Part shown: positions 43,086-51,910 of the stretch, piece after piece
How the letters are laid out: the number at the start of each line of letters is the position of its first letter
Position numbering within the stretch: the first letter of the stretch is position 1
Notes under the pieces: model-generated
Told to the model about the DNA's origin: nothing
Seen by the model: only the letters and a program-made list of their open reading frames with translations
Databases searched by the model: none
Assembly: GCA_020851795.1 (NCBI GenBank)
Contig: JADZCA010000109.1
Location: 1-56,253 of the forward strand
Direction: 5' to 3'
Length of the DNA: 56,253 bases
Source of the DNA: Planctomycetota bacterium
GTDB lineage: Bacteria; Planctomycetota; PLA2; JAEUHO01
Made by a program: the position numbers and the translations under genes

Positions 43086-45353
43086 GTGCGCCGCCTCGCG
43101 CCGTCCCTCGGCCTCGCCGCCGTCGTCGTGCTCGCCGCGCCCGCGCGCGCCGAGGACGTCGCGCCGGTCCCGGCCCCCGCCCCGGCGCCGGCCGCGGCCC
43201 CCGACACGAGGCCCGCACGGCCGCCGCGGACGCTCGTGCTCGACCGCGTCGCGCGCCACGCGGTGCTCGTCTCGCTGCGCTTCCAGCGCGACCTGCGGGC
43301 CGACGCCGAAGGGGTGGCCCCGCTCGACCCCGACGCCCCCACCGAGGTGTTCCGCCGCTGGGGCATGTCGCTGCGCGTGCCCGGCGTCGTCGTCCGGGAC
43401 CGGCGCACGGTGCTCGTGGCCGACCTCTACGTGCCGCCGGGCTCGGTGCGCGGCGTGATGGTGGAGCCCGCCACGGGCCCCGCGGTCGAGGGGACGCTAT
43501 CGGCGTTCCTCCCGGCGCTCGGCGCCGCGGTCGTGACCACGCAGGCCGACCTCGCCGCGGAGCCCGTCCCGCTCGACGGGGCGCCCGCGCTGCACGACGA
43601 CGACCGCCTGATGGCCGGCGCGCTCGCCGAGGGCCCCGACGGCGCGGAGGCGTTCGCCGAGCCGCTCTCGACCGTGCGCCGCCCCGCGGCGGGCGGGGCG
43701 CTCGCCTTCGGCCGGCCGGCCCGCACGACCGCCGGGCTCGGCGGCGTCGAGGCGGCCCGGACGATCGACCTCGTCGTGCGCGACGACGGGACGCCGCTCG
43801 GCGTCCGCTGCGGCCCGGGGCCGTCCCCGCGCAAGACGCCGTGGCGCGGCGAGGGCGTCCTCGCCGAGCTGGCGCGCGCGGTGCCCTTCGACGCGCTCGG
43901 CGCGCGGGCGAAGGCGCTCGCCGCGACTTCGCACGTCCACGCGGTGCGGCTCGCGTTCCGCGCGCCGTCGCCCGACGACGAGCTCGCCAGCTGGTCCGCC
44001 CACGACGGGGCGCTGACGCCCGAGCCCGACCCCGACGCGCGCTGGTGGGCGCTGGCGGTCGCGCCCGACCTGCTCGTCGTGCCCAGCGCGCTGCCGCCGT
44101 CGTGGGTCGCGCGGCTGGTCAAGATCCAGGTCGAGGAGCGCGAGGGCCCCGCGATCGAAGGCCGCTACGAGGGGCGGCTGCACGACCTCGGCGCGTTCGT
44201 CGTGCGGCTGGTCGGCGGGACGGTGGACCCGGTGCCCGCCGGCCGGCCGCCCGCGCCCGAGGCTGAGCACGCGTTCCTCGTGCACCGCGTCGGCTGGCGT
44301 GCCGGGGCGCGGCGCGACCAGGTGGACTACCGCCGCTCCCTCGGGCTCGCGCGCGGCTACGCCGACCGGGCCTGGCTCGCCTCGGAGACGGCGGTGGAGG
44401 CCGGGAGCTTCCTGCTCGACCTCGAGGGGCGCGTGCTCGGCGCCGCCGTCGAGCTGGTGCCCGACGACGAGGATGCGGCCCGCGTGCGCGGACGCCCGGA
44501 CGGCTCGCGGGGCGTGGTCGCCGCGCTGTTCGCCGACCTCGGCGAGCCCGCGGCGCTCGCCGCCGACCTCGACCGCCGCGTGATGCCCGCGCCGGCCCGC
44601 GGCACGCGGCGGCTGCCGTGGCTCGGCGTCGAGGTCGAGCCGATCCGCGGCGCGAAGGTGGCCGACGCGCTCGACATCGCGGGGCCCACGCGCGACGGCG
44701 CGCGGGGGCTGCTCGTCAACGTCGTGCACGCGGGGTCGCCCGCGGCGCGCGCCGGGCTCCGCCCCGACGACGTGCTCCTCTCCGCGCGGCGCACGGGCGG
44801 GACGACGGCGGACGCGCCTCCCGTGGACCTGCGCGACGCGCCCAACGCGGCGGAGTGGCCCGACACGAGCGAGGTCCCGCGGCCGTGGGCCCCGCGCACC
44901 AACGCGCTCGTGCGGCTGCTCGAGGCGTGGGGCGAGGGGACGCCCTACGAGCTCGAGGTCCTGCGCGACGACGCCGTGCTGCGGCTCTCGACCACCGTCG
45001 AGCTCGGGCCGCGCGACGTCACGACCGCCACGGAGGCGCGCGACGCCGAGACGGGGCTGCTGGTCAAGGAGCTCACCTACGAGGTGCGCCAGGGGCTCAA
45101 GCTGGCGGCCGACGCCCCGGGCGTGCTCGTCGCGGGCGTCGAGGACGGCTCGGCGGCGGCGCAGGCGCGCATCCTGCCGTGGGAACTGATCGTCGAAGTC
45201 GGCGGGAGCGCCGTAGACGGGCCCACGGCCTTCGCCGAGAAGCTCGCCGCAGCCCGGGCGGCCGGCCAGCGCGAGCTGCGGGTGGTCGTCCGGCGGCTGG
45301 ACCGGACGCGCTTCGTCGATCTGCGCATCGGCGCCGGCAGCCCGCCCAAGTAG
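43086..45353 (+). CDS. Secreted PDZ-domain protein related to S1C proteases, probably inactive
   Basis: 755 residues from GTG, one base after the protease stop, so co-translated. Signal peptide (about 1-22) and Ala/Pro linker. Residues about 45-500 look like degenerate trypsin-like beta domains (RWGMSLRVPGVVVRDRRTVLV; FLLDLEGRVLGAAVELVPDD at the position of a protease core), but no TNxH, D-x-A-L-L or GNSGG motif is present. Two PDZ domains follow (about 520-610 with SPAARAGLRPDDVLLS, and 655-750 with SAAAQARILPWELIVEVGG). It likely serves as a regulator or substrate adaptor of the upstream protease. Function inferred. Confidence 0.78.
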   Translation: MRRLAPSLGLAAVVVLAAPARAEDVAPVPAPAPAPAAAPDTRPARPPRTLVLDRVARHAVLVSLRFQRDLRADAEGVAPLDPDAPTEVFRRWGMSLRVPGVVVRDRRTVLVADLYVPPGSVRGVMVEPATGPAVEGTLSAFLPALGAAVVTTQADLAAEPVPLDGAPALHDDDRLMAGALAEGPDGAEAFAEPLSTVRRPAAGGALAFGRPARTTAGLGGVEAARTIDLVVRDDGTPLGVRCGPGPSPRKTPWRGEGVLAELARAVPFDALGARAKALAATSHVHAVRLAFRAPSPDDELASWSAHDGALTPEPDPDARWWALAVAPDLLVVPSALPPSWVARLVKIQVEEREGPAIEGRYEGRLHDLGAFVVRLVGGTVDPVPAGRPPAPEAEHAFLVHRVGWRAGARRDQVDYRRSLGLARGYADRAWLASETAVEAGSFLLDLEGRVLGAAVELVPDDEDAARVRGRPDGSRGVVAALFADLGEPAALAADLDRRVMPAPARGTRRLPWLGVEVEPIRGAKVADALDIAGPTRDGARGLLVNVVHAGSPAARAGLRPDDVLLSARRTGGTTADAPPVDLRDAPNAAEWPDTSEVPRPWAPRTNALVRLLEAWGEGTPYELEVLRDDAVLRLSTTVELGPRDVTTATEARDAETGLLVKELTYEVRQGLKLAADAPGVLVAGVEDGSAAAQARILPWELIVEVGGSAVDGPTAFAEKLAAARAAGQRELRVVVRRLDRTRFVDLRIGAGSPPK

Positions 45354-45431
45354 CCCCCCCGGCACGGGGAACCCGGTCCCCCCCGACCGCGTCTGCGGGA
45401 CGGCAGCGCGGTGCCCCGGACCGGGTCCGGG

Positions 45432-45437
45432 TATCCT
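45432..45437 (+). promoter_or_regulatory. -10-like TATCCT
   Basis: TATCCT 45 nt upstream of the ATG at 45483, with GGAG in the leader. Confidence 0.45.
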
Positions 45438-45482
45438 CCCCCCCTACGTCTGCGGGGTCCTCGCCCCCGCCCGGAGTCCTTC

Positions 45483-46580
45483 ATGTCGCGTTCCCTCTCC
45501 GTCGCCCTGGCGGCGACCCTCGGCGCGCTCGCCGTCCTCCCTCTCGCCTCCGACGCCCTCGCGGGCGGCGGGAAGCCGGCGCCCGCCAAGCCCGCGGGCA
45601 AGCCCGCGCCCGCGACGGCGGACAAGTACGACTCGCTCGAGGCCCTCGAGGCGTCGTGCGACGAGGCGGAGTCCGCGTCGAGCAAGGAGATGCGCCGCAA
45701 GCGCTACGAGAAGGTGGTCGCCTACCTCGCCGCCAACGCGAGCGCGAAGGACGCCGAGCGCGCGACCGGGACCGCGGTGGACCTCGCCGAGGAGCTCGAG
45801 GAGTGGGCGAAGGCCGTCGAGCACGCCGACGCCTACCTCGGCGCGTACGCCGACGGCCAGCGCAAGGTGGACATGCTGCTGTCGAAGGCCGGGGCGATGG
45901 GCCACCTGCCCGGGAAGAAGGAGGACACGGTCAAGGCGTACGACGCGGCGTTCGCCGCGGTGGACGTCTCGAAGGTCAACCCCAACACGGTGTTCGGGGC
46001 CTACGTCGGCTACGCCGACTGGCTCCTCGACCTCGACGACGTCGCGGGCGCCAAGGGCGCGTACGAGAAGCTCAAGGACGCCTACTCGTCGCACCCCGCC
46101 TCGGGCCAGATCTCGCAGCTCGCCGAGGGCTTCCTCAAGAACCTCGAGTCGATCGGCCAGGACGCGACGGCGTTCCCCGACACCGCCAAGGACCTCGAGG
46201 GCAAGCCGGTCACCGTCGGCGACTTCAAGGGCAAGGTGCTCCTCATCGACTTCTGGGCGACGTGGTGCGGGCCGTGCCGCGCCGAGATGCCCAACGTGAT
46301 CAAGGCCTACAAGCGCTACCACGACAAGGGCTTCGAGGTGCTCGGCATCTCCCTCGACCGCCCCGGCGACCTGCAGAAGCTCAAGGACTACGTCCGCGAG
46401 AAGGCGATGCCGTGGCGGCAGGTGTACTACGGCGACGGCCCCAACGCGGTCGCCGAGGCCTACGGCGTCGAGGGCATCCCGCACACCGTGCTGATCGACA
46501 AGGACGGCAAGGTGATCCGCGTCGGGCTGCGCGGCGACGCGCTGCAGACCAAGCTCGAGAAGCTGTTCGGCGGCAAGTAG
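45483..46580 (+). CDS. TlpA-like periplasmic thioredoxin with helical-repeat domain (paralog 1)
   Basis: 365 residues. Signal peptide (about 1-27), a Lys/Pro/Ala linker, a helical TPR-like domain (about 45-215), and a C-terminal TlpA/ResA-type thioredoxin domain with WCGPC at 261-265 and the cis-Pro motif GIPHTVLID. It acts as a periplasmic thiol-disulfide reductase or isomerase, perhaps for cytochrome maturation or protein repair. The client is not known. TATCCT and GGAG support the start. Closely similar to the next gene across its full length. Confidence 0.9.
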   Translation: MSRSLSVALAATLGALAVLPLASDALAGGGKPAPAKPAGKPAPATADKYDSLEALEASCDEAESASSKEMRRKRYEKVVAYLAANASAKDAERATGTAVDLAEELEEWAKAVEHADAYLGAYADGQRKVDMLLSKAGAMGHLPGKKEDTVKAYDAAFAAVDVSKVNPNTVFGAYVGYADWLLDLDDVAGAKGAYEKLKDAYSSHPASGQISQLAEGFLKNLESIGQDATAFPDTAKDLEGKPVTVGDFKGKVLLIDFWATWCGPCRAEMPNVIKAYKRYHDKGFEVLGISLDRPGDLQKLKDYVREKAMPWRQVYYGDGPNAVAEAYGVEGIPHTVLIDKDGKVIRVGLRGDALQTKLEKLFGGK

Positions 46581-46598
46581 CGCCCCTTCGGGCCTTCG

Positions 46599-46636
46599 CG
46601 CGGGGCGGGCGACCCGGACGGGACGCCCGCCCCGCG
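46599..46636 (+). terminator. Strong hairpin terminator between the TlpA paralogs
   Basis: 46599-46611 and 46624-46636 are perfect 13-base complements around a 12-base loop, 19 nt after the stop, followed by TCGTTTCG. Confidence 0.75.
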
Positions 46637-46691
46637 TCGTTTCGACAGGCGGCCACGCTCCGAACGCCTTCGTCGCCCCCCGCCCGCGCCG

Positions 46692-46697
46692 TACGAT
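46692..46697 (+). promoter_or_regulatory. -10-like TACGAT
   Basis: TACGAT 28 nt upstream of the ATG at 46726. With the terminator just before it, this makes the second TlpA gene an independent unit. Confidence 0.45.
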
Positions 46698-46725
46698 CCG
46701 CGCCCGGACCACGGAAACCGCCCGC

Positions 46726-47817
46726 ATGCGTCGTCCCCCGCTCCACGTCTGGCTGCCCCTCGCCGTCCTCTCGCTCGCCTCCGCCGCGCGCGGCGACGAG
46801 TCGGCGGTGCCGAACCCGCCGCCGCCGCCCGGGCTGCCGCCCGTGGGCGCGCCCGCCACCGCCGGCGCGCCGCGGACGCTGCAGGAGATCGACGAGGCCT
46901 TCGACGACCAGGAGAAGGCCTCGCGCCAGGCCGTGCAGCGACGCCGCATCGCCGCGATCTCCGCCTTCGTGCAGGCGAGACCCGCCGCGCGCGACAGCGA
47001 GGCCGCGCGGGCCGAGCTGGTCCGGCTCGCCTCGGCCGTCGAGGACTGGGCGTTCGCGGTGCGCGTCGCGGAGGACTACCTGGCGCGGCACCCCACCGGC
47101 GACGCCGAGGTCACGGCGCGCTACGCCCGCGCCGAGGCGCTGGGCAAGCTCGGGCGTGCCAACGAGGCCCGCGCGGCCTACGAGGAGCTGACGCGCACCG
47201 TCAACGCGGCGCGGCACGGGACGAGCACCGTGCTCGCGGCGTGGTCGAACTACGCGGGCTGGCTCACCGACGTCGGTGACCTCGAGGGCGCCAAGGGCGC
47301 GTGGCGCGGCTTCAAGGCCGCGACGGCTGCGACGCAGAACGCGTCGTCGTACGCGTACATGGCCGAAGACGAGATGCGGGCGATCGACCAGCTCGGCCGC
47401 GCGCCGCTGCCCTTCCCGGCCGACGCGCGCGACCTCGAGGGCCGTCCGGTGAGCCTCGACGCCTACCGTGGCCGCGTGGTCCTCGTGGACTTCTGGGCGA
47501 CGTGGTGCGGCCCGTGCAAGGCGGAGCTGCCCAACGTCCTCGCGGCGTGGGAGCGCTTCCACGACCGCGGCTTCGAGGTGGTGGGCGTCGCGGTGGACCA
47601 GGGCGACGCGCCCAAGGTGCGCCAGTTCGTGCAGGCGCAGGGCATCCCGTGGCGCAACGTCCACTACCCCACCGGCCGCAACCTCACGGCCGACGCGTGG
47701 GGCGTCAAGGGCGTCCCGCACACGGTCCTCATCGGTCCCGACGGCCGCGTCGTCCGCGTCGGCCTGCGCGGCCGCCCGCTCGTCCAGGAGATCGCCCGCC
47801 TCCTCGGCGCGCGCTAG
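46726..47817 (+). CDS. TlpA-like periplasmic thioredoxin with helical-repeat domain (paralog 2)
   Basis: 363 residues with the architecture of paralog 1: signal (about 1-22), Pro-rich linker, TPR-like helices, then a thioredoxin domain with WCGPC at 260-264 (followed by KAELPNV) and GVPHTVLIG. The two share DYxGWLxDxxDxxGAKGA in the helical part and VDFWATWCGPC, so they arose by tandem duplication and each has its own promoter and terminator. The likely role is periplasmic disulfide reduction with a different client or expression pattern. The repeat-rich intergenic region begins right at its stop codon. Confidence 0.9.
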   Translation: MRRPPLHVWLPLAVLSLASAARGDESAVPNPPPPPGLPPVGAPATAGAPRTLQEIDEAFDDQEKASRQAVQRRRIAAISAFVQARPAARDSEAARAELVRLASAVEDWAFAVRVAEDYLARHPTGDAEVTARYARAEALGKLGRANEARAAYEELTRTVNAARHGTSTVLAAWSNYAGWLTDVGDLEGAKGAWRGFKAATAATQNASSYAYMAEDEMRAIDQLGRAPLPFPADARDLEGRPVSLDAYRGRVVLVDFWATWCGPCKAELPNVLAAWERFHDRGFEVVGVAVDQGDAPKVRQFVQAQGIPWRNVHYPTGRNLTADAWGVKGVPHTVLIGPDGRVVRVGLRGRPLVQEIARLLGAR

Positions 47818-48052
47818 CCCGCCGAACTCACGAGCCGACGAGGTCGTGGCGGCGTCTTCGGCCCGGGCGTGGCGCAGGGCCCGTCGGCGATTGGATGCGC
47901 GTCGCCACGCGTCGTCCGCTCCTCGACGTGGTGCCAGAACACGCCGTCGTCGCGTCCGACGCGCGCCCGGGCCGAATCCGCGCGCCCCGACGGGGGCCTG
48001 ACGTGCGATCGGCGCTCGACGGGCCTCGTCTTTCGTGAATTCGGCGGGCTAG
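47816..48052. repeat. Long-range inverted repeat, dispersed family copy 2
   Basis: The left arm (47816-47843) and right arm (48026-48052 region) are near-complementary over about 27 bases: AGCCCGCCGAA at one end against TTCGGCGGGCT at the other, then CACGAGCCGACGAGG against CCTCGTCTTTCGTG. The arms enclose about 180 bp without a gene. Copy 1 at the window start carries the same arm motifs in swapped order. The element touches the stop codon of the preceding gene. Confidence 0.7.
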
Positions 48053-48078
48053 AGACGCGCGCTCGTCGCGTTCCGGCG

Positions 48079-48269
48079 GGGGCGCCCGCGCTCGCTGAGG
48101 CCCGGGCCCCTCGGTCGCCCCGCGCTGCGCTGGCTCGCGCGCTCGTGCCCGGCCCGTCGGGCCGGGCACCGCCTCCGTAAGGTCGCAGACTCCTCGTCGT
48201 CGGGCCGCAGCTCGGCGTACGGCGGTGCGAGTACGCGGTCGCCGCGGCCGCTCCCGCGGGCCTGAGTGA
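48079..48269. repeat. Dispersed intergenic repeat, copy A (with variable hairpin centre)
   Basis: The left block 48079-48106 is identical to 56094-56121, and the right block 48183-48269 matches 56167-56253 at 85 of 87 positions, in the same orientation. The centre differs: here it holds a perfect 11-bp hairpin (48145-48155 / 48159-48169). The right block contains GCGTAC-N10-GTACGC. No coding frame is shared. Confidence 0.85.
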
Positions 48270-48313
48270 ATCGCGGGCGACGAGCACGGGGGGCCGCAGG
48301 GAGACGCGGAGGA

Positions 48314-48342
48314 GGAAACGCGGAAACGCAGGGGGGAAACGC
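48314..48342. repeat. Three short GGAAACGC repeats
   Basis: GGAAACGC at 48314-48321, 48322-48329 and 48335-48342, between the dispersed repeat and the 3' end of ppk. The meaning is unknown. Confidence 0.5.
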
Positions 48343-48356
48343 GGAGCCAGCTCCCG

Positions 48357-50525
48357 CTATCCCGCCGGCGGCACCTCGACGCTCTTGCGCGCGCGACGGC
48401 GGCGGCGGGGCGCCGTCGCCGCGTCGGGGACGGGCGCGGGCTCCGGCTCGACCTCGGGGGTTCGCGAGGCGAGCTTGGCCGCGGCGTCGAGCAGCGCGAC
48501 CTGCGCCGAGACGGCCGTCTCGCCGGCGCCCGCCACGACGCGCTCGTGGGAGCCGTCAGGCAGGATGCGCCGCGCCTTGACGCGGTCGGCGAGGTAGGTG
48601 GCGAGCACCTCGTTGCGCAGACGGTCGCGCAGTGCGGCGTCCTCCACGGGGAAGAGCACCTCGACGCGGTGACGGAGGTTGCGCGGCATCCAGTCGGCGC
48701 TGCCGAGGTAGACCTCCGGCGAGCCGCCGTTCTCGAACGAGTAGACGCGGCTGTGCTCGAGGAAGCGCCCGACGACGCTCGTCACCCGGACGTTCTCCGA
48801 CACGCCGGGGACGCCCGGCCGGAGCACGCAGATGCCGCGCACGACGAGGTCCACGGGCACGCCCGCGCAGGACGCCTCGTAGAGCGCCTCGACGACCGCC
48901 TCGTCGGCGAGCGCGTTCATCTTCGCGACGATGCGCGCCGGACGGCCCGCCCGCGCGTGCTCGGCCTCGCGCCGGATCAGCGCGACGAGCCGCGGGAGCA
49001 TGTCGAACGGCGCGACGAGCATGCGGTCCATGCGCGCCGGCCGCGACAGCGACGTCAGCAGGTCGAACACGCGCGCGGCGTCCGCGGTCAGCGTCTCGCG
49101 CGCCGTCAGCACGCCGAGGTCGGTGTAGACGCGCGCGGTCGAGGGGTTGTAGTTGCCCGTCCCAAGGTGGGCGTAGCGGCGGATGCGGTCGCCCTCGCGC
49201 CGGACGACGAGGGTGAGCTTGGCGTGGGTCTTCAGGCCCACGAGCCCGTAGACCACGTGGACGCCGCTCGCCTCGAGGCGCCGCGCCCACGCGATGTTGG
49301 CGGCCTCGTCGAAGCGAGCCTTGAGCTCGACGACCACGACGACCTGCTTGCCGTCCTCGGCCGCGCGCGCGAGCGCCCGCACGATCGGCGAGTCGCTGCT
49401 CGTGCGGTAGAGCGTCTGCTTGATCGCCAGCACCTGCGGGTCCTTCGCCGCCGCCTCGACGAAGTCGGTGACGTGCGAGAACGACTCGAACGGGTGGTGC
49501 AGCAGGACGTCGCCCTGACGGAGTCGCGCGAAGAGCGGCTCGGGGTCGCGCGGGAGGCCGACGCGCGCGGGCCGCAGCGGCGGGTCCTTCAGCGCCGGCG
49601 CCGAGACGTCGCCGTAGACCTGCATCATCCGCGACAGGTTCACGGGGCCGTCCACGACGTAGAGCTGGAGCGGGTCGAGCTCGAATGCGTCGAGCAGCGC
49701 CTGGCGCAGCTCGTCGGTGGACCGTGACGACACCTCGATTCGCACGACGTCGCCGCGACGGCGCCGGTGGCGCAGCTGGTCCTCGATCGCGCGCAGGAGG
49801 TCGTCGGCGCCCTCCTCGTCCACCTCGAGGTTGGCGTTGCGCGTGACACGGAACGGCGCGACCGCCACGATGCGCCGGCCGAAGTAGAGGCGCCCGACGA
49901 ACGCGCCGGCGAGGTCGGCCAGCGACACGTACTCGTGCTTGCCGCCCGGCAGGCGGACGAAGCGCGGCAGCACGCGCGGCACCGGCACGATCCCGAGGCG
50001 GCGCGAGCGCGCGGTCCCCTCGTCCTCGAGGAGCACCGCGAGGCAGAGCGCCTGCGAGAGCAGGTGCGGCAGCGGGTGCGCCGGGTCGAGCGTGAACGGC
50101 GTCAGCACCGGCCCGACCTCGCGCTCGAAGAAGTGCTCGCAGAACGCGCGCTGCACGTCGTCGGCGTCCGACATCTGCAGGAGGCGGATGCCCGCCGACC
50201 CGAGCGCCGGGCGCACCTGCTCGTTCCAGCAGCGGTAGAGGTCGGCGCTCAGCGCGTGCGCGCGCTCGTGGACGCCCTTCCACTGGTCGTGCGCCGACAG
50301 GTGGTCGGGGGTGGGCGGGTTCACCCCGGCGTCCATCTGCTCCTGGAGCCGCGCGACGCGGACCTCGAAGAACTCCGTCAGGTTGCTGTCCACGATCGAG
50401 AGGAACTTCACGCGCTCGAGCAGCGGCTGCGAGGGGTCCATCGCCTCCTCGAGCACGCGGCGGTTGAAGCCGAGCCACGAGAACTCGCGGTTGACGTAGA
50501 GGCTGGGGTCCTTGAGGTCGGGCAC
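48357..50525 (-). CDS. ppk1: Polyphosphate kinase 1
   Basis: 722 residues, full length for PPK1. N-terminal domain with SLYVNREFSWLGFNRRVLEE; middle HHPFESFSHVTDFVEAAAKD; catalytic core with KQTLYRTSSDSPIVRAL, the phospho-acceptor His in YAHLGTGNYNPSTARVYTD and the second conserved His in MPRNLRHRVEVLFPVE. It polymerises ATP gamma-phosphate into polyphosphate. The C-terminal tail is Arg-rich (PRRRRRARKS), which could bind polyP. The GTG start at 50525 opens the family's N terminus; sequence upstream in frame does not fit the family. No phoU or ppx is adjacent. Confidence 0.95.
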   Translation of the reverse strand: MPDLKDPSLYVNREFSWLGFNRRVLEEAMDPSQPLLERVKFLSIVDSNLTEFFEVRVARLQEQMDAGVNPPTPDHLSAHDQWKGVHERAHALSADLYRCWNEQVRPALGSAGIRLLQMSDADDVQRAFCEHFFEREVGPVLTPFTLDPAHPLPHLLSQALCLAVLLEDEGTARSRRLGIVPVPRVLPRFVRLPGGKHEYVSLADLAGAFVGRLYFGRRIVAVAPFRVTRNANLEVDEEGADDLLRAIEDQLRHRRRRGDVVRIEVSSRSTDELRQALLDAFELDPLQLYVVDGPVNLSRMMQVYGDVSAPALKDPPLRPARVGLPRDPEPLFARLRQGDVLLHHPFESFSHVTDFVEAAAKDPQVLAIKQTLYRTSSDSPIVRALARAAEDGKQVVVVVELKARFDEAANIAWARRLEASGVHVVYGLVGLKTHAKLTLVVRREGDRIRRYAHLGTGNYNPSTARVYTDLGVLTARETLTADAARVFDLLTSLSRPARMDRMLVAPFDMLPRLVALIRREAEHARAGRPARIVAKMNALADEAVVEALYEASCAGVPVDLVVRGICVLRPGVPGVSENVRVTSVVGRFLEHSRVYSFENGGSPEVYLGSADWMPRNLRHRVEVLFPVEDAALRDRLRNEVLATYLADRVKARRILPDGSHERVVAGAGETAVSAQVALLDAAAKLASRTPEVEPEPAPVPDAATAPRRRRRARKSVEVPPAG

Positions 50526-50641
50526 GGGAGCGGTCCTGCGGGAAGGGGGCGGAGGGCCGGCCCCCCAAGCAAGCAGCGTCGCAGAAAGAGGAGGTGAAGA
50601 CGCGGGCAGGTCGTCCGACCGTCGGGCCCCCCGGGGGCTCT

Positions 50642-50660
50642 GTTGCTTGCAATCAGCAAC
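50642..50660. promoter_or_regulatory. Inverted repeat GTTGCT-N7-AGCAAC between ppk1 and EamA gene
   Basis: A perfect 6-bp dyad in the 183-bp divergent intergenic region; candidate operator for one or both genes. It does not resemble a PhoB box. Confidence 0.35.
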
Positions 50661-50693
50661 CGATGACCCCCGGCCCCGGTCGGCGACCGCGCG

Positions 50694-50699
50694 TAGCAT
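50694..50699 (+). promoter_or_regulatory. -10-like TAGCAT
   Basis: TAGCAT 9 nt upstream of the ATG at 50709; leaderless arrangement. Confidence 0.4.
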
Positions 50700-50708
50700 C
50701 CCTCCCCC

Positions 50709-51632
50709 ATGCCCGGAGCCCCGTTCCCGCTGGCCGGCGAGGTGGCCGCGCTGTCGAGCAGCCTCCTGTGGGCGTGCGCGGGCATCGTGTTCCGGCGGCT
50801 GCGCGGCCGCGCGTCGCCCGCGGCGATCAACCTCGCCAAGAACACGACGGCCGCGGGCTGCTTCGCGATCGTCGGGCTCGTCCTGTGGGGCGCCCCGTGG
50901 CCCGTGGCGACCCCGCTCGCCGCCCAAGGGCTGATGGCGCTCTCCGGGATCGTCGGGCTGTCCGTCTGCGACACGTACTTCCTGCGCGCGATCCAGGAGC
51001 TCGGCCCGCGGCGGGCCACGCTGCTGATGCTGCTCTCCCCGCTGCTCGTGTTCGCGGGCGCGGCGCTGCCGCCTTCGTCGGAGACGGCCGTGCTCGCCGA
51101 CCCCGCGCGCCTCGCCGCCGTGCTGGTCGCGCTCACCGGCATCGCGCTCGCCGCGAGCGAGGCCCCCGCCGGAGGCACCGACCCCGCCGCGTCCCGGCGC
51201 GGGATCCTCGACGGGCTGCTCGCGGCGGTGTTCCAGGCCGCGGGCGTGCTGCTCGCGCGCGCCGCCTTCGCCGCGGGCGCGGGCCCCGTGGACGGGGCGA
51301 TGGTCCGCCTCGCGGTCGGCGCGGCGGTGCTGGCGCTCGCCGGCGCCGCGACCGGGCGCCTGTCCGGGTGGGCGCGGGAGCTCGGGCGCCCCGCCACGCT
51401 CCGCACGCTGGTCCCCACGGCGTTCTTCGGCACCTTCCTCGGGATCGGGGCGTACCAGTGCGCGCTGGCGTGGGGGCGGTCGGCGGGCATCGCCTCGACG
51501 CTGAACTCGCTCGCGCCCGTGTGGCTGATCCCGCTCTCCGCGGTGTTCCTGGGCGAGCGCCACGGCGTCCGCGCGTGGCTGTCCACGGCGCTGGCGCTCG
51601 GCGGCGTGGCGTGGCTGGCGCTCGCCGGCTGA
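50709..51632 (+). CDS. EamA/DMT-family transporter
   Basis: 307 residues with ten predicted membrane helices in two repeats of five. The first begins LAGEVAALSSSLLWACAGIVFRR, the second RRGILDGLLAAVFQAAGVLLAR. Both end with the EamA pattern (AINLAKNTTAAG, and STLNSLAPVWLIPLSAVFLGERH in the second). It exports a small metabolite or amino acid across the inner membrane. Substrate unknown. Single gene, with its own -10 box; a terminator-like hairpin region lies downstream. Confidence 0.87.
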   Translation: MPGAPFPLAGEVAALSSSLLWACAGIVFRRLRGRASPAAINLAKNTTAAGCFAIVGLVLWGAPWPVATPLAAQGLMALSGIVGLSVCDTYFLRAIQELGPRRATLLMLLSPLLVFAGAALPPSSETAVLADPARLAAVLVALTGIALAASEAPAGGTDPAASRRGILDGLLAAVFQAAGVLLARAAFAAGAGPVDGAMVRLAVGAAVLALAGAATGRLSGWARELGRPATLRTLVPTAFFGTFLGIGAYQCALAWGRSAGIASTLNSLAPVWLIPLSAVFLGERHGVRAWLSTALALGGVAWLALAG

Positions 51633-51690
51633 GCCGGGGCGGCTGGCTCGCGGGCGGGACGGGCGCCGGGCATGGTCCCGTCCCCTCGAG

Positions 51691-51718
51691 CGGGTCCGCG
51701 ACCCGCGTGCCGCGGGTC
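51691..51718 (+). terminator. Overlapping alternative hairpins after the EamA gene
   Basis: CGGGTC (51691-51696) pairs with GACCCG (51700-51705), while GACCCGCG (51700-51707) pairs with CGCGGGTC (51711-51718). The two stems exclude each other. They may simply terminate the EamA transcript. Confidence 0.45.
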
Positions 51719-51820
51719 CCGGGGCTCGCCCACCGGAGTCCCGGGCCCGCGAGATCGGGGCCTGACGCGCGCTAAGCGGGCGCGGCGCGGCGTCGCTCGT
51801 GAGCTCGGCGGTCTCGGCTC

Positions 51821-51853
51821 GGTCGGTTCGCCCGGTGAACCGAAGAACCGACC
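51821..51853 (+). other. Second pair of alternative hairpins upstream of the beta-barrel gene
   Basis: GGTCGGTTC (51821-51829) pairs with GAACCGACC (51845-51853); within it CGGTTC (51824-51829) pairs instead with GAACCG (51837-51842). It lies 58 nt before the start at 51911, in the likely leader of that gene. Confidence 0.45.
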
Positions 51854-51910
51854 GGGCTCCCCCTGCGCTCTTCGACGCGTGCGCCGGGAGGGCGCCCCAC
51901 AGGAGGCTCC

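Noticed and set aside
40025..43408. An 1127-codon frame on the minus strand
   Set aside because: Antisense to the S1C protease, which has an intact triad and ribosome site; shadow only.
48079..48269. Repeat as a CRISPR array
   Set aside because: There are two distant copies of a long element, not regularly spaced short repeats, and no cas gene.
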